DNA from: Acidobacteriota bacterium
GTDB lineage: Bacteria; Acidobacteriota; Blastocatellia; UBA7656
Length of the DNA: 41,319 nucleotides
NCBI GenBank assembly: GCA_016201275.1
Contig: JACQDB010000011.1
Coordinates: 1 to 41,319, forward strand
Reading direction: 5' to 3'
Shown piece by piece: positions 8,264 to 18,044 of the stretch (within the stretch, counting starts at the first letter, position 1; every line of letters starts with the position of its first letter). Below the pieces are notes generated by a model that saw nothing but the letters and a program-made list of their open reading frames with translations, was not told where the DNA came from and ran no database searches. Made by a program: the position numbers and the translations under genes.

Positions 8264-8382
8264 TCGTTTTGTTTGCAAACCGGCAGAATTCACCGCCCTT
8301 GAGGGGTGAGCATAATCACCTTAGAGTGGACTATCTTTTTCTGATCCGCTATTTTCATCTGTGCAAAAACAGGACAACTATC

Positions 8383-10584
8383 ATGGCGCGAATTGACAAG
8401 TATGAAATCATCGAAGAGATCGGTCGTGGCGGTATGGGCGCGGTTTATAAAGCGCTGCATCCGCAATTCAAAAAATATGTTGCCATCAAAGAAGTGCGCG
8501 CCGATCTGGCCAACAATCGCGAGATTCTCCGGCGCTTCGAGCAGGAGATCGAGTTGCTGGCGCAATTGCCTACGCATCCGAATATCGTCACCGTCCGCGA
8601 TGCCTTGTTGTGGGAAAACCGCCTCTACATCGTGATGGATTATATCGAAGGTGAAACCCTCAGCGAGGTAACCGAAGCGGACGGCCTGGAGGCGGAACGC
8701 GGCGCGGCGTTGCTGGATCAGATTTTGTCTGGGTTGGAGGCCATACACAGTCGCGGCATCGTCCACCGCGATTTGAAAGCCAGCAATATTTTAATAGACC
8801 ACGCTGGCAAAGCTTACATCACCGATTTCGGCATCGCCGAATACACCAACCGCCAATCGAATGCCGTGGTGATGGCGACGCCGCGTTATGCCGCGCCTGA
8901 ATTGATTGATAAACAGATGCGGCGCAGCGGCAGCGACCAGCAGATAGATATTTATGCAGCAGGGATACTGGCTTATGAAATGCTGCTGGGTGAACCGGCC
9001 ATGCGGCGCGCTCTGCCGGACATCTTTGCCGGTGAAGAGAGCGGCTCGGCTGACCGCTGGTTGCGCTGGCATATCAGTCTGGCCAAACCGGCGACGCGGC
9101 TGCACGAACTCAATCCGGCGATTCCCAAACGACTGGCGAAAATCGTGGCGCGCATGATGGAAAAAGATGTGACCCTGCGTTACAAAGAGGCGTGGGAAAT
9201 CCGCCGCGACCTGCAGCCACTGCTGGCCAGCAAACCCAGCGTCAGCGCGGCACAAGCGGAGGCGCAAAATTATTTCGAGGAGACCGTAGCGCTCGACCGC
9301 ACCCAAGGTGGCAAGACCAATCTGGTGGGGCCGGATACGGCGGCCTTCTATCAAACGCACCCCGAAGACGCGGCACCGCTGGCCACGGTTGCGACCGAAC
9401 CAACGCCGGTCATCAATACCGCCGCAGGGCTGGCTGTAGAGACTGCACCGACCGATGAAGAAGCGGCGGGTTTGAAACCGGCGCTCCTCTGGATGATGGT
9501 TGCGGGTGTGGCCTTTGTGGCGGTGCTGTTTTTGGTCTGGTGGTTGTGGCCTGCCAAAGGTTTCACCTTGATTTTACGCGGCGCTCCGGCCAACAGCGCG
9601 GTCTTTATTGACAGCGCCAGTTACGGCGTCACTGATGCCAACGGCAGTTTGACCATTAACGATATTGAAGCGGGCAAACGCCAGATACGCGTCGTCAACG
9701 AAGGCTACAGAGATTTTCTGGCATTGGTCGAAGCGCAAAAGGGAAGCGAACAAGTGGTCATCGCCAACCTCGAAAAAATCGGTCTGGAAACTCCTGTGAC
9801 GCTGCCGCCGGAAGTTGATTTCAGCGGCACTATGCTTTTGATTCCGGCAGGCGATTTCATGATGGGCGATGATAAAAATCTGCCCAATGAAAAGCCTGCC
9901 CATACAGTGAACCTGCCCAATTACTATTTAGATAAATTTGAAGTGACCAACACGCAATACAAAGAGTTTTGCGACAAGACCGGACGCGCTACGCCGACGA
10001 ACACTTCGTTCAATAAAGCGTATTTCGCTAATCAGCCAAACGCGCCGGTCATCGGCGTGAGTTTTGAAGACGCGATGGCGTATGCGGCGTGGGCGAACAA
10101 ACGTCTGCCTACCGAAGAAGAATGGGAGAAGGCGGCTTCGTGGGGGCCACAAGCGGTGAAGAAACGGCAATGGCCGTGGGGCGATAAACCGGAAACTGAC
10201 CGCGCCAATGTTGCCAATCCCGAAAAGAAGCCGGTTGAGGTTGGCCGTTTTCCCAAAGGTGCCAGCGCCTATGGCGTAATGGATATGGCAGGCAACGCCA
10301 GCGAATGGGTGGATGGATTTTATCAAGCCTATACGGGCAACCAAAACACCGACCCGGACTTCGGAACAACGTACCGCGTGATCCGAGGCGGCGATTTCAT
10401 CTCCTCTTTGCAGGATTCGCGGACCACTCGTCGGCAATATTTTCTGCCAACCTATAAAGAACACGTTGAGCGGTTGGAAGAGAACGGCGTGACCAAAGAG
10501 GTCGAGAAAAATTCGACCGCCGGTTTCCGTTGCGCGATTTCGGCAAATGATCCGAGGCTTCAGGCCTTTTTGCGAAAACGGTAG
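8383..10584 (+). CDS. Membrane Ser/Thr kinase with PEGA and FGE-sulfatase-like domain
   Basis: The 733-residue product starts at the ATG at 8383 (aggac 8 nt upstream); the frame continues upstream but without protein-like sequence. Residues 7-270 form a Hanks-type kinase: glycine loop GRGGMGAVYKA, Lys36 in VAIK, HRD (128-130), DFG (148-150) and APE (171-173). All catalytic motifs are present. A linker is followed by a single membrane helix (367-389), a PEGA domain (about 391-465) and an FGE/SUMF1-like domain (about 481-733) with MLLIPAGDFMMG, RLPTEEEWEKAA, MAGNASEWVDGFYQ and GFRCA. The kinase should face the cytoplasm and the other domains the periplasm. In many such proteins the FGE-like fold binds ligands rather than oxidising cysteine. 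It opens a run of plus-strand genes for secreted proteins. Confidence 0.93.
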   Translation: MARIDKYEIIEEIGRGGMGAVYKALHPQFKKYVAIKEVRADLANNREILRRFEQEIELLAQLPTHPNIVTVRDALLWENRLYIVMDYIEGETLSEVTEADGLEAERGAALLDQILSGLEAIHSRGIVHRDLKASNILIDHAGKAYITDFGIAEYTNRQSNAVVMATPRYAAPELIDKQMRRSGSDQQIDIYAAGILAYEMLLGEPAMRRALPDIFAGEESGSADRWLRWHISLAKPATRLHELNPAIPKRLAKIVARMMEKDVTLRYKEAWEIRRDLQPLLASKPSVSAAQAEAQNYFEETVALDRTQGGKTNLVGPDTAAFYQTHPEDAAPLATVATEPTPVINTAAGLAVETAPTDEEAAGLKPALLWMMVAGVAFVAVLFLVWWLWPAKGFTLILRGAPANSAVFIDSASYGVTDANGSLTINDIEAGKRQIRVVNEGYRDFLALVEAQKGSEQVVIANLEKIGLETPVTLPPEVDFSGTMLLIPAGDFMMGDDKNLPNEKPAHTVNLPNYYLDKFEVTNTQYKEFCDKTGRATPTNTSFNKAYFANQPNAPVIGVSFEDAMAYAAWANKRLPTEEEWEKAASWGPQAVKKRQWPWGDKPETDRANVANPEKKPVEVGRFPKGASAYGVMDMAGNASEWVDGFYQAYTGNQNTDPDFGTTYRVIRGGDFISSLQDSRTTRRQYFLPTYKEHVERLEENGVTKEVEKNSTAGFRCAISANDPRLQAFLRKR

Positions 10585-10647
10585 TAGAATCTACCCGCTT
10601 CCGCCTGAACGTAGGACCAGACGCAAGCTCGACATAGAGGACAAATC

Positions 10648-11424
10648 ATGAGAAAAGCGCGATTGTGGCAAATCGGATTCGGCATAACGGCGGTGAGCGC
10701 CCTGCTGTTGAGCAATTTTTCAGGCTTCGCGCAAGGCGGCGCGCAGGGCTTCACGGGCGTATGGGTCACCGAAAAAGTCATCACTCGAAAACCGAAACCC
10801 GACAGAGTTCGGCCAACCACTGGCGTGAAAAATAATGCACCGCCGCGAAGAGAGAAGGTGCGTTTGCTGACTATTCAATGGCGCGTTCTCAAACAGACCG
10901 CCGAGGGCAAAGCCGTTGAAATCAATCCCGAATCCACCTTTTACACCGGCGACCGTTTGCGCTTTGCCGTCAAGGTCAATCAAAACGGCTATCTCTACAT
11001 TATTCAGGACACCGAAGGCGATGAAGCCGCAACCATATTTCCCGACGCGCACATCAACGGCGGCAAGAATTTTGTCAAGAAAGATGTCGAATATATTTTG
11101 CCGTTCAATTGCGATGAGACGCACAAAGACGATTGCTGGTTTTTGATGGAACCGCCGGACGGACGCGAAGCCGTGACCGTGATTTTCAGCCGCGATAAAA
11201 TTATTACCTTGCCAAACGACGCCGAAGAGGCTAAAAAGTTAATCAAGAAACAGACGATTTCATCCATCAAAGATTCTTCACCTGCACCGGTGCGCGATAA
11301 AAAGCCGAAAAGTTTAGGCGCAGGCCGATTCGTCACCTGGGTTACCAATACCAATGTCAAAGATAACGAGGAACTGGTTTCGACCTTTTACCTCACCCAC
11401 GCCGCCCCCAAAAATGATAAGTAA
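10648..11424 (+). CDS. Secreted DUF4384-domain protein (first)
   Basis: 258 residues with an N-terminal signal peptide (RLWQIGFGITAVSALLLSNF, cleavage near FAQG). The mature part carries the DUF4384 pattern: FYTGDRLRFAVKVNQNGYLY, then an IFPD step and a C-terminal strand VTVIFSRDKI. DUF4384 domains are beta-rich and often sit in or beside caspase-like and kinase genes; their role is not established. The gene is 63 nt behind the kinase and has gagga before its ATG, so co-transcription is likely. It is a distant paralogue of the next gene. Confidence 0.85.
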   Translation: MRKARLWQIGFGITAVSALLLSNFSGFAQGGAQGFTGVWVTEKVITRKPKPDRVRPTTGVKNNAPPRREKVRLLTIQWRVLKQTAEGKAVEINPESTFYTGDRLRFAVKVNQNGYLYIIQDTEGDEAATIFPDAHINGGKNFVKKDVEYILPFNCDETHKDDCWFLMEPPDGREAVTVIFSRDKIITLPNDAEEAKKLIKKQTISSIKDSSPAPVRDKKPKSLGAGRFVTWVTNTNVKDNEELVSTFYLTHAAPKNDK

Positions 11425-11460
11425 TCACGCGGCGCGAGATCGAATGAAGGAGAATTATTT

Positions 11461-12297
11461 ATGAAAACGCTTATAAAAATCACGCTGATTGCCATCACCA
11501 TAGGTGGATTGCTGGCGACCTCTGCGCTGGCTGCTAGCGCCGCAACGCTAAAGAAAAAGTACAGCGATAAGAAAACTTCGGCGGCCCGGAAGGACGATAA
11601 AAAAGCCGCTGCCGAAAAGAAAAAGGACGAGGCCAAAGAAGAAAATCGCACCCGTGCGCTGCTCGTAAAAGTTGACAAAGGCGAAGTGGACGGCTTGCGC
11701 GTCAAGATTTTGCAGAGCGAAGGCGAGGCGATGGTTCCGGTTGATGCGGCTAAAGAATTCAAGAGCGGCGATACCATACGCGTGGCCTTTGAAAGCAATT
11801 TCGACGGCTTCGTTTACATCGTCAATGTGACGCCCGGCGGCATCACCAAAGTCCTCTTTCCCTACAAACAGGAAGGCGACAACATGATCAGCAAAGGGCA
11901 GAAATATCAGTTGCCCGGCGTTGGCATGATTGAATTTGATAAAGAGGTCGGCACCGAAGTATTGCAAGTTTATATGTCGCATGAACGCATCAAGATTTTC
12001 GATGATGCAGTGAAGAATGCCAACGGCGAATTGGGCACCTCGGCTTCCAGCGCGGCGGCGGAATTGGCCAGTCGCAACGCCGCGCCGAATGCGCCAAGCG
12101 ATCACGGCGGCGTCACCGCAGAAAATCTCACGCCGGTATTGCCAACCGAAGGCGAAGGCGCGATTCGTACCCGCAAGATCAGGCTCGCGCCCGGCAAAGA
12201 TCAAGAGAAAGTGGCGATACCGGAAAACAACGGCGCGCCGGTGAAGATGAAAAACGGCGAAGTCGCCATGTTTGAAATTCGCCTCAAACATATTTGA
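11461..12297 (+). CDS. Secreted DUF4384-domain protein (second)
   Basis: 278 residues with a clear signal peptide (LIKITLIAITIGGLLATSAL, cleavage near ALAAS). A Lys/Ala/Asp-rich charged stretch (about 30-62) is followed by a DUF4384 core: FKSGDTIRVAFESNFDGFVY, VLFPYKQEGDNM and VLQVYMSHERI. The remaining third is low-complexity (Ala, Asn, Pro) and ends with a strand pattern VAMFEIRLKHI. It lies 36 nt behind the first DUF4384 gene, with aaggagaa before the ATG. The pair probably arose by tandem duplication. Confidence 0.85.
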   Translation: MKTLIKITLIAITIGGLLATSALAASAATLKKKYSDKKTSAARKDDKKAAAEKKKDEAKEENRTRALLVKVDKGEVDGLRVKILQSEGEAMVPVDAAKEFKSGDTIRVAFESNFDGFVYIVNVTPGGITKVLFPYKQEGDNMISKGQKYQLPGVGMIEFDKEVGTEVLQVYMSHERIKIFDDAVKNANGELGTSASSAAAELASRNAAPNAPSDHGGVTAENLTPVLPTEGEGAIRTRKIRLAPGKDQEKVAIPENNGAPVKMKNGEVAMFEIRLKHI

Positions 12298-12392
12298 CCC
12301 CGGTGGCGCGGGGGCCTGAAATCAACGGCGAAATTTTCGCTTTGCTCATCTTGATTGCCGCCGATTTCAGCCCACTGCTCATCCTCACAATC

Positions 12393-13589
12393 ATGAAAAA
12401 TACTGACCAACTAAATCGAGCAAGGATGCAAAGCACGCTAGTGGCCTTGCTCGGTCTGGGCTTGGTCGTGGCAGCGATGGCGGCAGGCGAAGTCCGTAGC
12501 CAAACCATCGGCAAGCCACCTTTGAGCGCCGCCAAACGCGATGCGGTGCGGCAAGCGGTCAGCGCTGTCGGCTTGATTTCGGTTCGCAATGCGACCGATG
12601 CTTCAACGCCCAGACCGAAAGGCTCGGCGGTCTTCATCAGCAGAGACGGCTTGGTGGCGACCAATTATCACGTCATCTCTTACGAATCGCCACAAGCGAA
12701 AATAGACAAAATTTTCGACGAGTTGTTCATCAGCCTGACCAACGACAATGCTTTGTCGGTCAATCTGTCGAAGCGCTTTCGCCTGCAAACTGTGCAGGTC
12801 AACAAATATCAAGACCTCGCTTTATTGCGTGTTGTGGGTGACAACGGCGAGCCTATTGCGTCGGCGACGTTTCCCGCCTTGGAGATTGGCGATTCTCGCG
12901 CCGTGAAATTGCTCGACGATATTTTCATCATCGGCTTTCCCGAAAAAGGCGGCTCGACCATCACCATCAATACCGGCGTCGTCGAAGGCAAAGACAACCT
13001 CGACAACTGGATTAAAACCGATGCGCGCATGATTCACGGCAACAGCGGCGGCGCGGCGGTCAACGCTGATGGCAAATTAATCGGCATCCCCACCAAAGTG
13101 ATGTACGACACTCGCAAGACCGAAAAAGAAGATCAGCAAATCGGCGCGGTCGGCTATCTGCGCCCCGCTGATTTGTTGGTCGAAATGATGAAGAAGATCA
13201 AAGTGTCACCGGCCAATACCATCGCCAGCATACCGCCGCAAAATCCCCCGCCGGTAAAAAACCCTGACAAGAGAAAGCTAACGCCGAAGGCTGTGCCGAA
13301 TCAATCCACGATCATCGTGCGCGGCGTGGTGAAATCGGCGCTCGACGGCAAGCCTGTGGCCGGTGTGCGGGTGGGGTTGGTGGCGGCGGGCAGCGCCAGC
13401 GTGACAAGCGATAGTTTATTGGCCTGGGGCGGCACCAATGCCGATGGCAAATTCGCCTTGAACAATCCGGTGGCGCTGGGACGCTACACCGTCAAAGTCA
13501 AAGCCATTGGCTACGAAGTGTTCACGCGAGATATAGAAGTTACACAAGGCGCTTCGAGTCTCACTATCGAATTGCGCCCTCTGCGTTAG
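12393..13589 (+). CDS. Secreted trypsin-like serine protease with carboxypeptidase-regulatory-like domain
   Basis: About 398 residues from the ATG at 12393; an in-frame ATG at 12426 is a possible alternative. A hydrophobic signal segment covers residues 14-32. The protease domain (about 48-300) has the triad: His93 in GLVATNYHV, Asp141 in YQDLALL and Ser218 in HGNSGGAAV. It is an HtrA/trypsin-type fold without a PDZ domain. Residues 305-398 form a CarboxypepD-regulatory/Ig-like beta domain (IIVRGVVKSALDGKPVAGV ... NADGKFAL). It should act outside the inner membrane. It follows the DUF4384 genes closely, which suggests one transcript with the kinase. The target is unknown. Confidence 0.9.
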   Translation: MKNTDQLNRARMQSTLVALLGLGLVVAAMAAGEVRSQTIGKPPLSAAKRDAVRQAVSAVGLISVRNATDASTPRPKGSAVFISRDGLVATNYHVISYESPQAKIDKIFDELFISLTNDNALSVNLSKRFRLQTVQVNKYQDLALLRVVGDNGEPIASATFPALEIGDSRAVKLLDDIFIIGFPEKGGSTITINTGVVEGKDNLDNWIKTDARMIHGNSGGAAVNADGKLIGIPTKVMYDTRKTEKEDQQIGAVGYLRPADLLVEMMKKIKVSPANTIASIPPQNPPPVKNPDKRKLTPKAVPNQSTIIVRGVVKSALDGKPVAGVRVGLVAAGSASVTSDSLLAWGGTNADGKFALNNPVALGRYTVKVKAIGYEVFTRDIEVTQGASSLTIELRPLR

Positions 13590-13746
13590 CGCCTAGTCAT
13601 GGTTGCAAGGCGACCCGGCGTTTCGGCAGAGAAAAAGTTTTCGTTGTCAATCCCCGCAGCATCAGGTATTCTCCTCGCAATCATTCATCCGAATGCGTAG
13701 AGGTACCGCTCACATCGTTATATCCTGGTTTCCGAGTTTCGGACTC

Positions 13747-13776
13747 CTGACGCCTGATAACCGTTTGTGATATTAT
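13747..13776 (+). promoter_or_regulatory. Possible promoter of the VWA/FecR pair
   Basis: CTGACG (13747-13752) and TATTAT (13771-13776) are separated by 18 nt in the 248-bp gap before the VWA gene. The -10 match is good and the -35 moderate. The gap has no other feature, so an internal promoter here is plausible but unproven. Confidence 0.4.
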
Positions 13777-13837
13777 CGCGTTCCCACAACAGCATTACCG
13801 TTGAAAACGATCAGCGCTGTCAAGAGAGAGCATTTTT

Positions 13838-16800
13838 ATGAAAAACATTATGAATCCATTTTTTAGAAGTTTGCTTGCGAGAAAGGCTCACCGCTCAAGC
13901 GTCGCCGTGCAAGGCGCTCGCGTCATCTTGAGCCTGAGCCTGACCATTCTTTTTACCTTTTCGTTATGGCTGGCCGCGCCGGTTCAACAGGCGAAAGCTG
14001 TCTATCAAGTAGCCGGTGCGACTTGTGCCACTAACCGCCCGACCAAGTTGATGTTTCTGCTTGATCGCTCCGGCAGCATGGCGCAGCGTGGACAAACCTA
14101 CAATTCGCAAATTGACGGCGTGATTCGCTCTTTGCGCGACCCTTCGGTAGTGCCGCGTGACGGTTCTATAGAAGTCGGCATAGTGGTCTTTGCGGAGAAC
14201 GCCGTGGCGCTACTGGTGAACGGCAAACCCTTGACGCAAATCAATTCGTTCAGCGATGCCGAAATGATCGCGGCTCAAGTCGCCACTTTGAAATGTGCCA
14301 ATCTGGAAAGCCAGATCGCGCCCTGCCCATTTGGCGCGACTAGCATGGAATCGGCGGTGCAACTTGCCGATAGTATCGTCAGTCAAAACGGCAACAAACA
14401 GGCGCATCGCTTGTTGGTGATGTCAACCGATGGTCAGACTGCGGATGATGATGCAGCGGCGGCGGCCTGTCGCGTCATCGAAGCGCGCAACGCCGCAAGG
14501 TTGCTCGGATTGACTTTTGAATTCGATGTCTTGTTGATGGGACTTGATCCTGCCACCACGGAATTCGCCGATAACAAAGCGCGTGTGGATAGCATCGTCA
14601 CCGTGCAGGACGGCACACAAACAGGGTGCAGCGGCGGCGGCACGAAAAAAGGCGGTGGCGCGTCTGGTGCAACATCAGATGGTGAACAGCGAATTGTGCC
14701 GCAGGAAGCGGCTACTTTGCCCGGCGCGACGCTGGTAATCAATGGCGGCGAATGCGCGATTTCAGGTTTGAGTTCGGATTGTGATCGGCAGGTCAACGAT
14801 TTCGCTGGCGATATACGCGCCATCTTGCGAAGCAGCATCAAGGCCATCGCTCTGGTGGTCAACACCGAAAGCGACAGCGCCCCCGGCGCACCCGTCAGCG
14901 GTCAAACTCTTTCGCTGCGACAAGCCATAGAAGCGGCCAACTGCAACGGCGGCGACGCGACCATCACCTTTGCCGCAAGCCTTGCCGGTAAGACCATCAG
15001 TCCGCTGGTGCCGCTGCCTGCCTTGCGGCAACCGAACATCAAGATTGACGGATGCAGCGGCGATAACTGCGCGCCGACCGTCACCCTAGACGGCACGGTT
15101 ACGGATGTAACCGCCGGTGAAAGTCATAGCGATGGCTTGTTGATTCGCGCGAACCGCGATGTCGTGCGTGGTCTGCGAATTATTAAATTCAAACGCGCAG
15201 GCGTTGCCATTGATCCGCTTTCGCCATCCGATGTGACGCTCAATAATCTCATCGAGAAAAATGTACTGGAAAATAATGCGGCAGCAGGCGTCGTCGTGCG
15301 CGACCCTTTGGCCGAAACCGCCAACGCGATTCAACACAGCACTGGCAACACGATTTCGCGCAACAACATCAGCGACAGCCCTGTGTTGATTGATTTGGGC
15401 GGCGATGGCAAAACCGCTAACGATGCCAACGATGCCGATCAGGGCGCGAATACGTTGTTGAATTTTCCTGACAGCATCAGCATAGCGGCAGCCGCCAACA
15501 ACACCGTCAACATCAGCGGACAATTGAACGGCGCGACGGTGGCAGGCGCTACGGTTGAATTATTTGGAGCGCCGAAATTCCATATCGTTGACGGCGCACT
15601 GGTGCTTGACGCCATCGCTTTCTTGGGGCAGACGACAGCCGATGCCAACGGCGCTTTTGTGGCGAACGGGCTGGCGGTTGCGCCCAGCGGAATTTATACG
15701 GCGACGGTGACGGACAAGGCTGGCAACACTTCGGAAGTCATGTTCGAATCAGCGACGGTCAAACCCGGACGCGCAATCGGCGCAGCCACTACACCGATTA
15801 ATTTCGGCGACGTGACCTTGAACGCTGCGTCAACGCCCAGACCCGTGCAGATCACCAACACTGGCAATGCGCCTTTGGTGATTACCGGCTGCACGCTGGT
15901 GCGTTGCGCTGCTGCCGATGCCGATAACACGGCGCGCTTCACCATCACCGGATGCCCGACCGCGCCTATCAATCCCGGCGAAGCGGCGACCATCAATGTC
16001 ACCTTAACGCCGAATGCTTGTGGCGCGGTGAAGGCTTGTCTGGCGTTGGCGACCAACGACCCGGCGCGTCCAACCATCCCTTCGGAATTGAACGGCAATG
16101 GCAACGCTGTAGGCCAGGGACGCTTGACGTTGGAAGGCGGCGGCAGCGCTCTCGACTTCGGCACTGTCGCAGCAAAGGGCAAAGGCTTGAAAGCGAAGAA
16201 ACGTCCGGCGCGCACCTTCACCATTGAAAATCAAGGTTGCCAGTCGCTGTCGTTGACGATTCCCAACGTCGTTCGCACCGGCGCATCTGTCAACAGCGGC
16301 AAAATTACCAACACCAATGACAGCGCTTTCTTCAACGTGGTTGCTGTCAATGCAAGCGGCGTAGAAACGGCGATCACCAATCCTGTAGTGCTTGCGCCAC
16401 GCCAAAGCACTACATTTAGAATTCGCTTCAACCCGAAAATTCCAGCCGTTTCGGATAAGACTTCGGGACTGGCGGCGTCGGAAGTGTTGCCCGATGCGGT
16501 GACTTCACAACTTGTCATCACGCAAGCCGGAGGCAATCCTTTGACGGTGAATCTCGTCGGTCGCGTCACCACCGGCGTGCGCTTCATCAATGCCGTCAAT
16601 CCTGCCGATGCGCCGCTTCTGAACTTCACGCGCAGCGGCGATGAATTCACCGTGGAGTTTTCGCTTTATGATGCGAATTTGAATGTCAGCAAAGCGACCT
16701 ACGAATTCATAGACCGCAACGGCAAAGTCGTCGGCACGCCTATTGACATAGATATGACGCAGCAGGTGCAGGCGCGTGGCTTGGTCATCGGACAAAGCTT

Positions 16801-17038
16801 CCGCGTGACGCAAAAGTTCACCGGCGCAAAAGACAATTCCAGCATCGCGCAGGTGCGTGTCACCGTGACCGACAACGAAACCTCGGACACGCTGGCAGGT
16901 GATGTAGTGGTGTTGAGCGCGATCAAGGCGCAGTCTTTGCGGTATCAATCCGGCGCTCTGTTGATGCCGAAGATTAATCTTGCCGATTTTCTGAATCCGC
17001 GTAACCGACAGAAGGAGATCAATAAAAATGAGAAATAA
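13838..17038 (+). CDS. Secreted VWA protein with beta-helix-like and anchor-type Ig domains
   Basis: 1066 residues with a long signal peptide (hydrophobic 29-47, cleavage near QAKA). The VWA domain (about 68-290) has a complete MIDAS: Asp76, Ser78 and Ser80 in LLDRSGSM, Thr168 in GATSMES and Asp198 in MSTDGQT. A Gly-rich insert follows, then a stretch like parallel beta-helix surface proteins (TLSLRQAIEAANCNGGDATI, then ENNAAAGVVVRD and GNTISRNNI). Further on are Ig-like beta-sandwich domains of the choice-of-anchor-D/ASPM-SPD-2-Hydin type (INFGDVTLNA, LDFGTVAAKG). It is probably a large adhesive or scaffolding protein in the cell envelope. Its last codons overlap the next gene. Confidence 0.88.
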   Translation: MKNIMNPFFRSLLARKAHRSSVAVQGARVILSLSLTILFTFSLWLAAPVQQAKAVYQVAGATCATNRPTKLMFLLDRSGSMAQRGQTYNSQIDGVIRSLRDPSVVPRDGSIEVGIVVFAENAVALLVNGKPLTQINSFSDAEMIAAQVATLKCANLESQIAPCPFGATSMESAVQLADSIVSQNGNKQAHRLLVMSTDGQTADDDAAAAACRVIEARNAARLLGLTFEFDVLLMGLDPATTEFADNKARVDSIVTVQDGTQTGCSGGGTKKGGGASGATSDGEQRIVPQEAATLPGATLVINGGECAISGLSSDCDRQVNDFAGDIRAILRSSIKAIALVVNTESDSAPGAPVSGQTLSLRQAIEAANCNGGDATITFAASLAGKTISPLVPLPALRQPNIKIDGCSGDNCAPTVTLDGTVTDVTAGESHSDGLLIRANRDVVRGLRIIKFKRAGVAIDPLSPSDVTLNNLIEKNVLENNAAAGVVVRDPLAETANAIQHSTGNTISRNNISDSPVLIDLGGDGKTANDANDADQGANTLLNFPDSISIAAAANNTVNISGQLNGATVAGATVELFGAPKFHIVDGALVLDAIAFLGQTTADANGAFVANGLAVAPSGIYTATVTDKAGNTSEVMFESATVKPGRAIGAATTPINFGDVTLNAASTPRPVQITNTGNAPLVITGCTLVRCAAADADNTARFTITGCPTAPINPGEAATINVTLTPNACGAVKACLALATNDPARPTIPSELNGNGNAVGQGRLTLEGGGSALDFGTVAAKGKGLKAKKRPARTFTIENQGCQSLSLTIPNVVRTGASVNSGKITNTNDSAFFNVVAVNASGVETAITNPVVLAPRQSTTFRIRFNPKIPAVSDKTSGLAASEVLPDAVTSQLVITQAGGNPLTVNLVGRVTTGVRFINAVNPADAPLLNFTRSGDEFTVEFSLYDANLNVSKATYEFIDRNGKVVGTPIDIDMTQQVQARGLVIGQSFRVTQKFTGAKDNSSIAQVRVTVTDNETSDTLAGDVVVLSAIKAQSLRYQSGALLMPKINLADFLNPRNRQKEINKNEK

Positions 17039-18044
17039 ATATTCTATGACCACACTCTGTTTCATTGTCGCTGTGGCCTTGATGGCTTTGACCCTGCCCA
17101 AGCCGGCACGGGCAGACAACCCGGACGAGGATAAGCCGATACGTTTGCGCGCTGTGGCTGAAAGCGCGCCACTCGGCAGCCTCTTTTCATTGGGCAAAGT
17201 CGCCTTGAACGGCAAAGCTTCCAGCGGAGAGCAGACCTTGTGGGGCAGTGAATTGATTTATGCGTTGTCCGACAATGGCGCAAGCGTTGATGTTGAGGCG
17301 CTGGCCTCGGTCACCTTGAAAAAAGGTGCGCTGGTACGACTGGCGAAAAATACCAATGCCAACCGCGACGCCAACCTTCGCGGCGTCTTGATCGCCTCGC
17401 TGGTCAACGGGGAAGTGAACGTCAAATTACAGGAAGACGCGAGCGCTTATGTGCAGACCTGTGGCCGCGTCTTCACTTCATCGAAGGGCGCGGCGTTCCG
17501 CGTCTCGGCAAAAGACGGCGTGGCGTTGGTCAGCGCTGCGTATGGAACCATAGAAGAACAACAACCGGCGACGCCGAAAAAATATTTCGTGCGACCGGTC
17601 GGCTTGGGAGCGCAGACCAGTGTGCGGGCGCGCAGCACGCGCCAGATTCAAGTGCAGGTGACCGATGAAAATGACAAGCCGGTGCCTGATATTCCGATTA
17701 TCTTCGCGCTCGGCTCGGCGGGTGCAGGAACGCTCGGTTCGGGTTCTGCCGCAGGCGCAACGGCGACAGTGCAAACCAACGCCCAGGGACAAGCGACGGT
17801 GCAATTCACGGCTGGCGAGAATGCTTCGACAACCGACATTACCGCGACGGTCGAAGGCACGCGGTATTCGTGGACGGGAAGCTTGAGCGTGGCAGCGGCA
17901 GGAGCAGGATTCTGGACGCCTTTGAACACCACACTGGTGATTGCAGGCGCTGCCGCAGGCATCGGGCTGGGCGTTTATTTCGGTACGCGCAACAACAGCA
18001 AAGACCCGGTAAGACAAAACGGCAATCCGAACATCAAGCCGTAA
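17028..18044 (+). CDS. FecR-like/Ig-like protein with C-terminal membrane helix
   Basis: 338 residues. The signal peptide covers residues 6-29 (cleavage near ARA). The middle (about 75-185) resembles FecR-type beta strands (VTLKKGALVRLAKN, then GEVNVKLQEDASAYVQT). Residues 200-285 form a bacterial Ig-like (Big_1/invasin-type) domain: IQVQVTDENDKPVPDIPI, then NAQGQATVQFTAGE. A Gly/Ala-rich helix at about 300-322 could anchor it to a membrane, leaving a short charged tail. The ATG overlaps the end of the VWA gene by 11 nt and has the ribosome site gaaggag, so the two are translationally coupled and probably work together. Confidence 0.82.
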   Translation: MRNKYSMTTLCFIVAVALMALTLPKPARADNPDEDKPIRLRAVAESAPLGSLFSLGKVALNGKASSGEQTLWGSELIYALSDNGASVDVEALASVTLKKGALVRLAKNTNANRDANLRGVLIASLVNGEVNVKLQEDASAYVQTCGRVFTSSKGAAFRVSAKDGVALVSAAYGTIEEQQPATPKKYFVRPVGLGAQTSVRARSTRQIQVQVTDENDKPVPDIPIIFALGSAGAGTLGSGSAAGATATVQTNAQGQATVQFTAGENASTTDITATVEGTRYSWTGSLSVAAAGAGFWTPLNTTLVIAGAAAGIGLGVYFGTRNNSKDPVRQNGNPNIKP

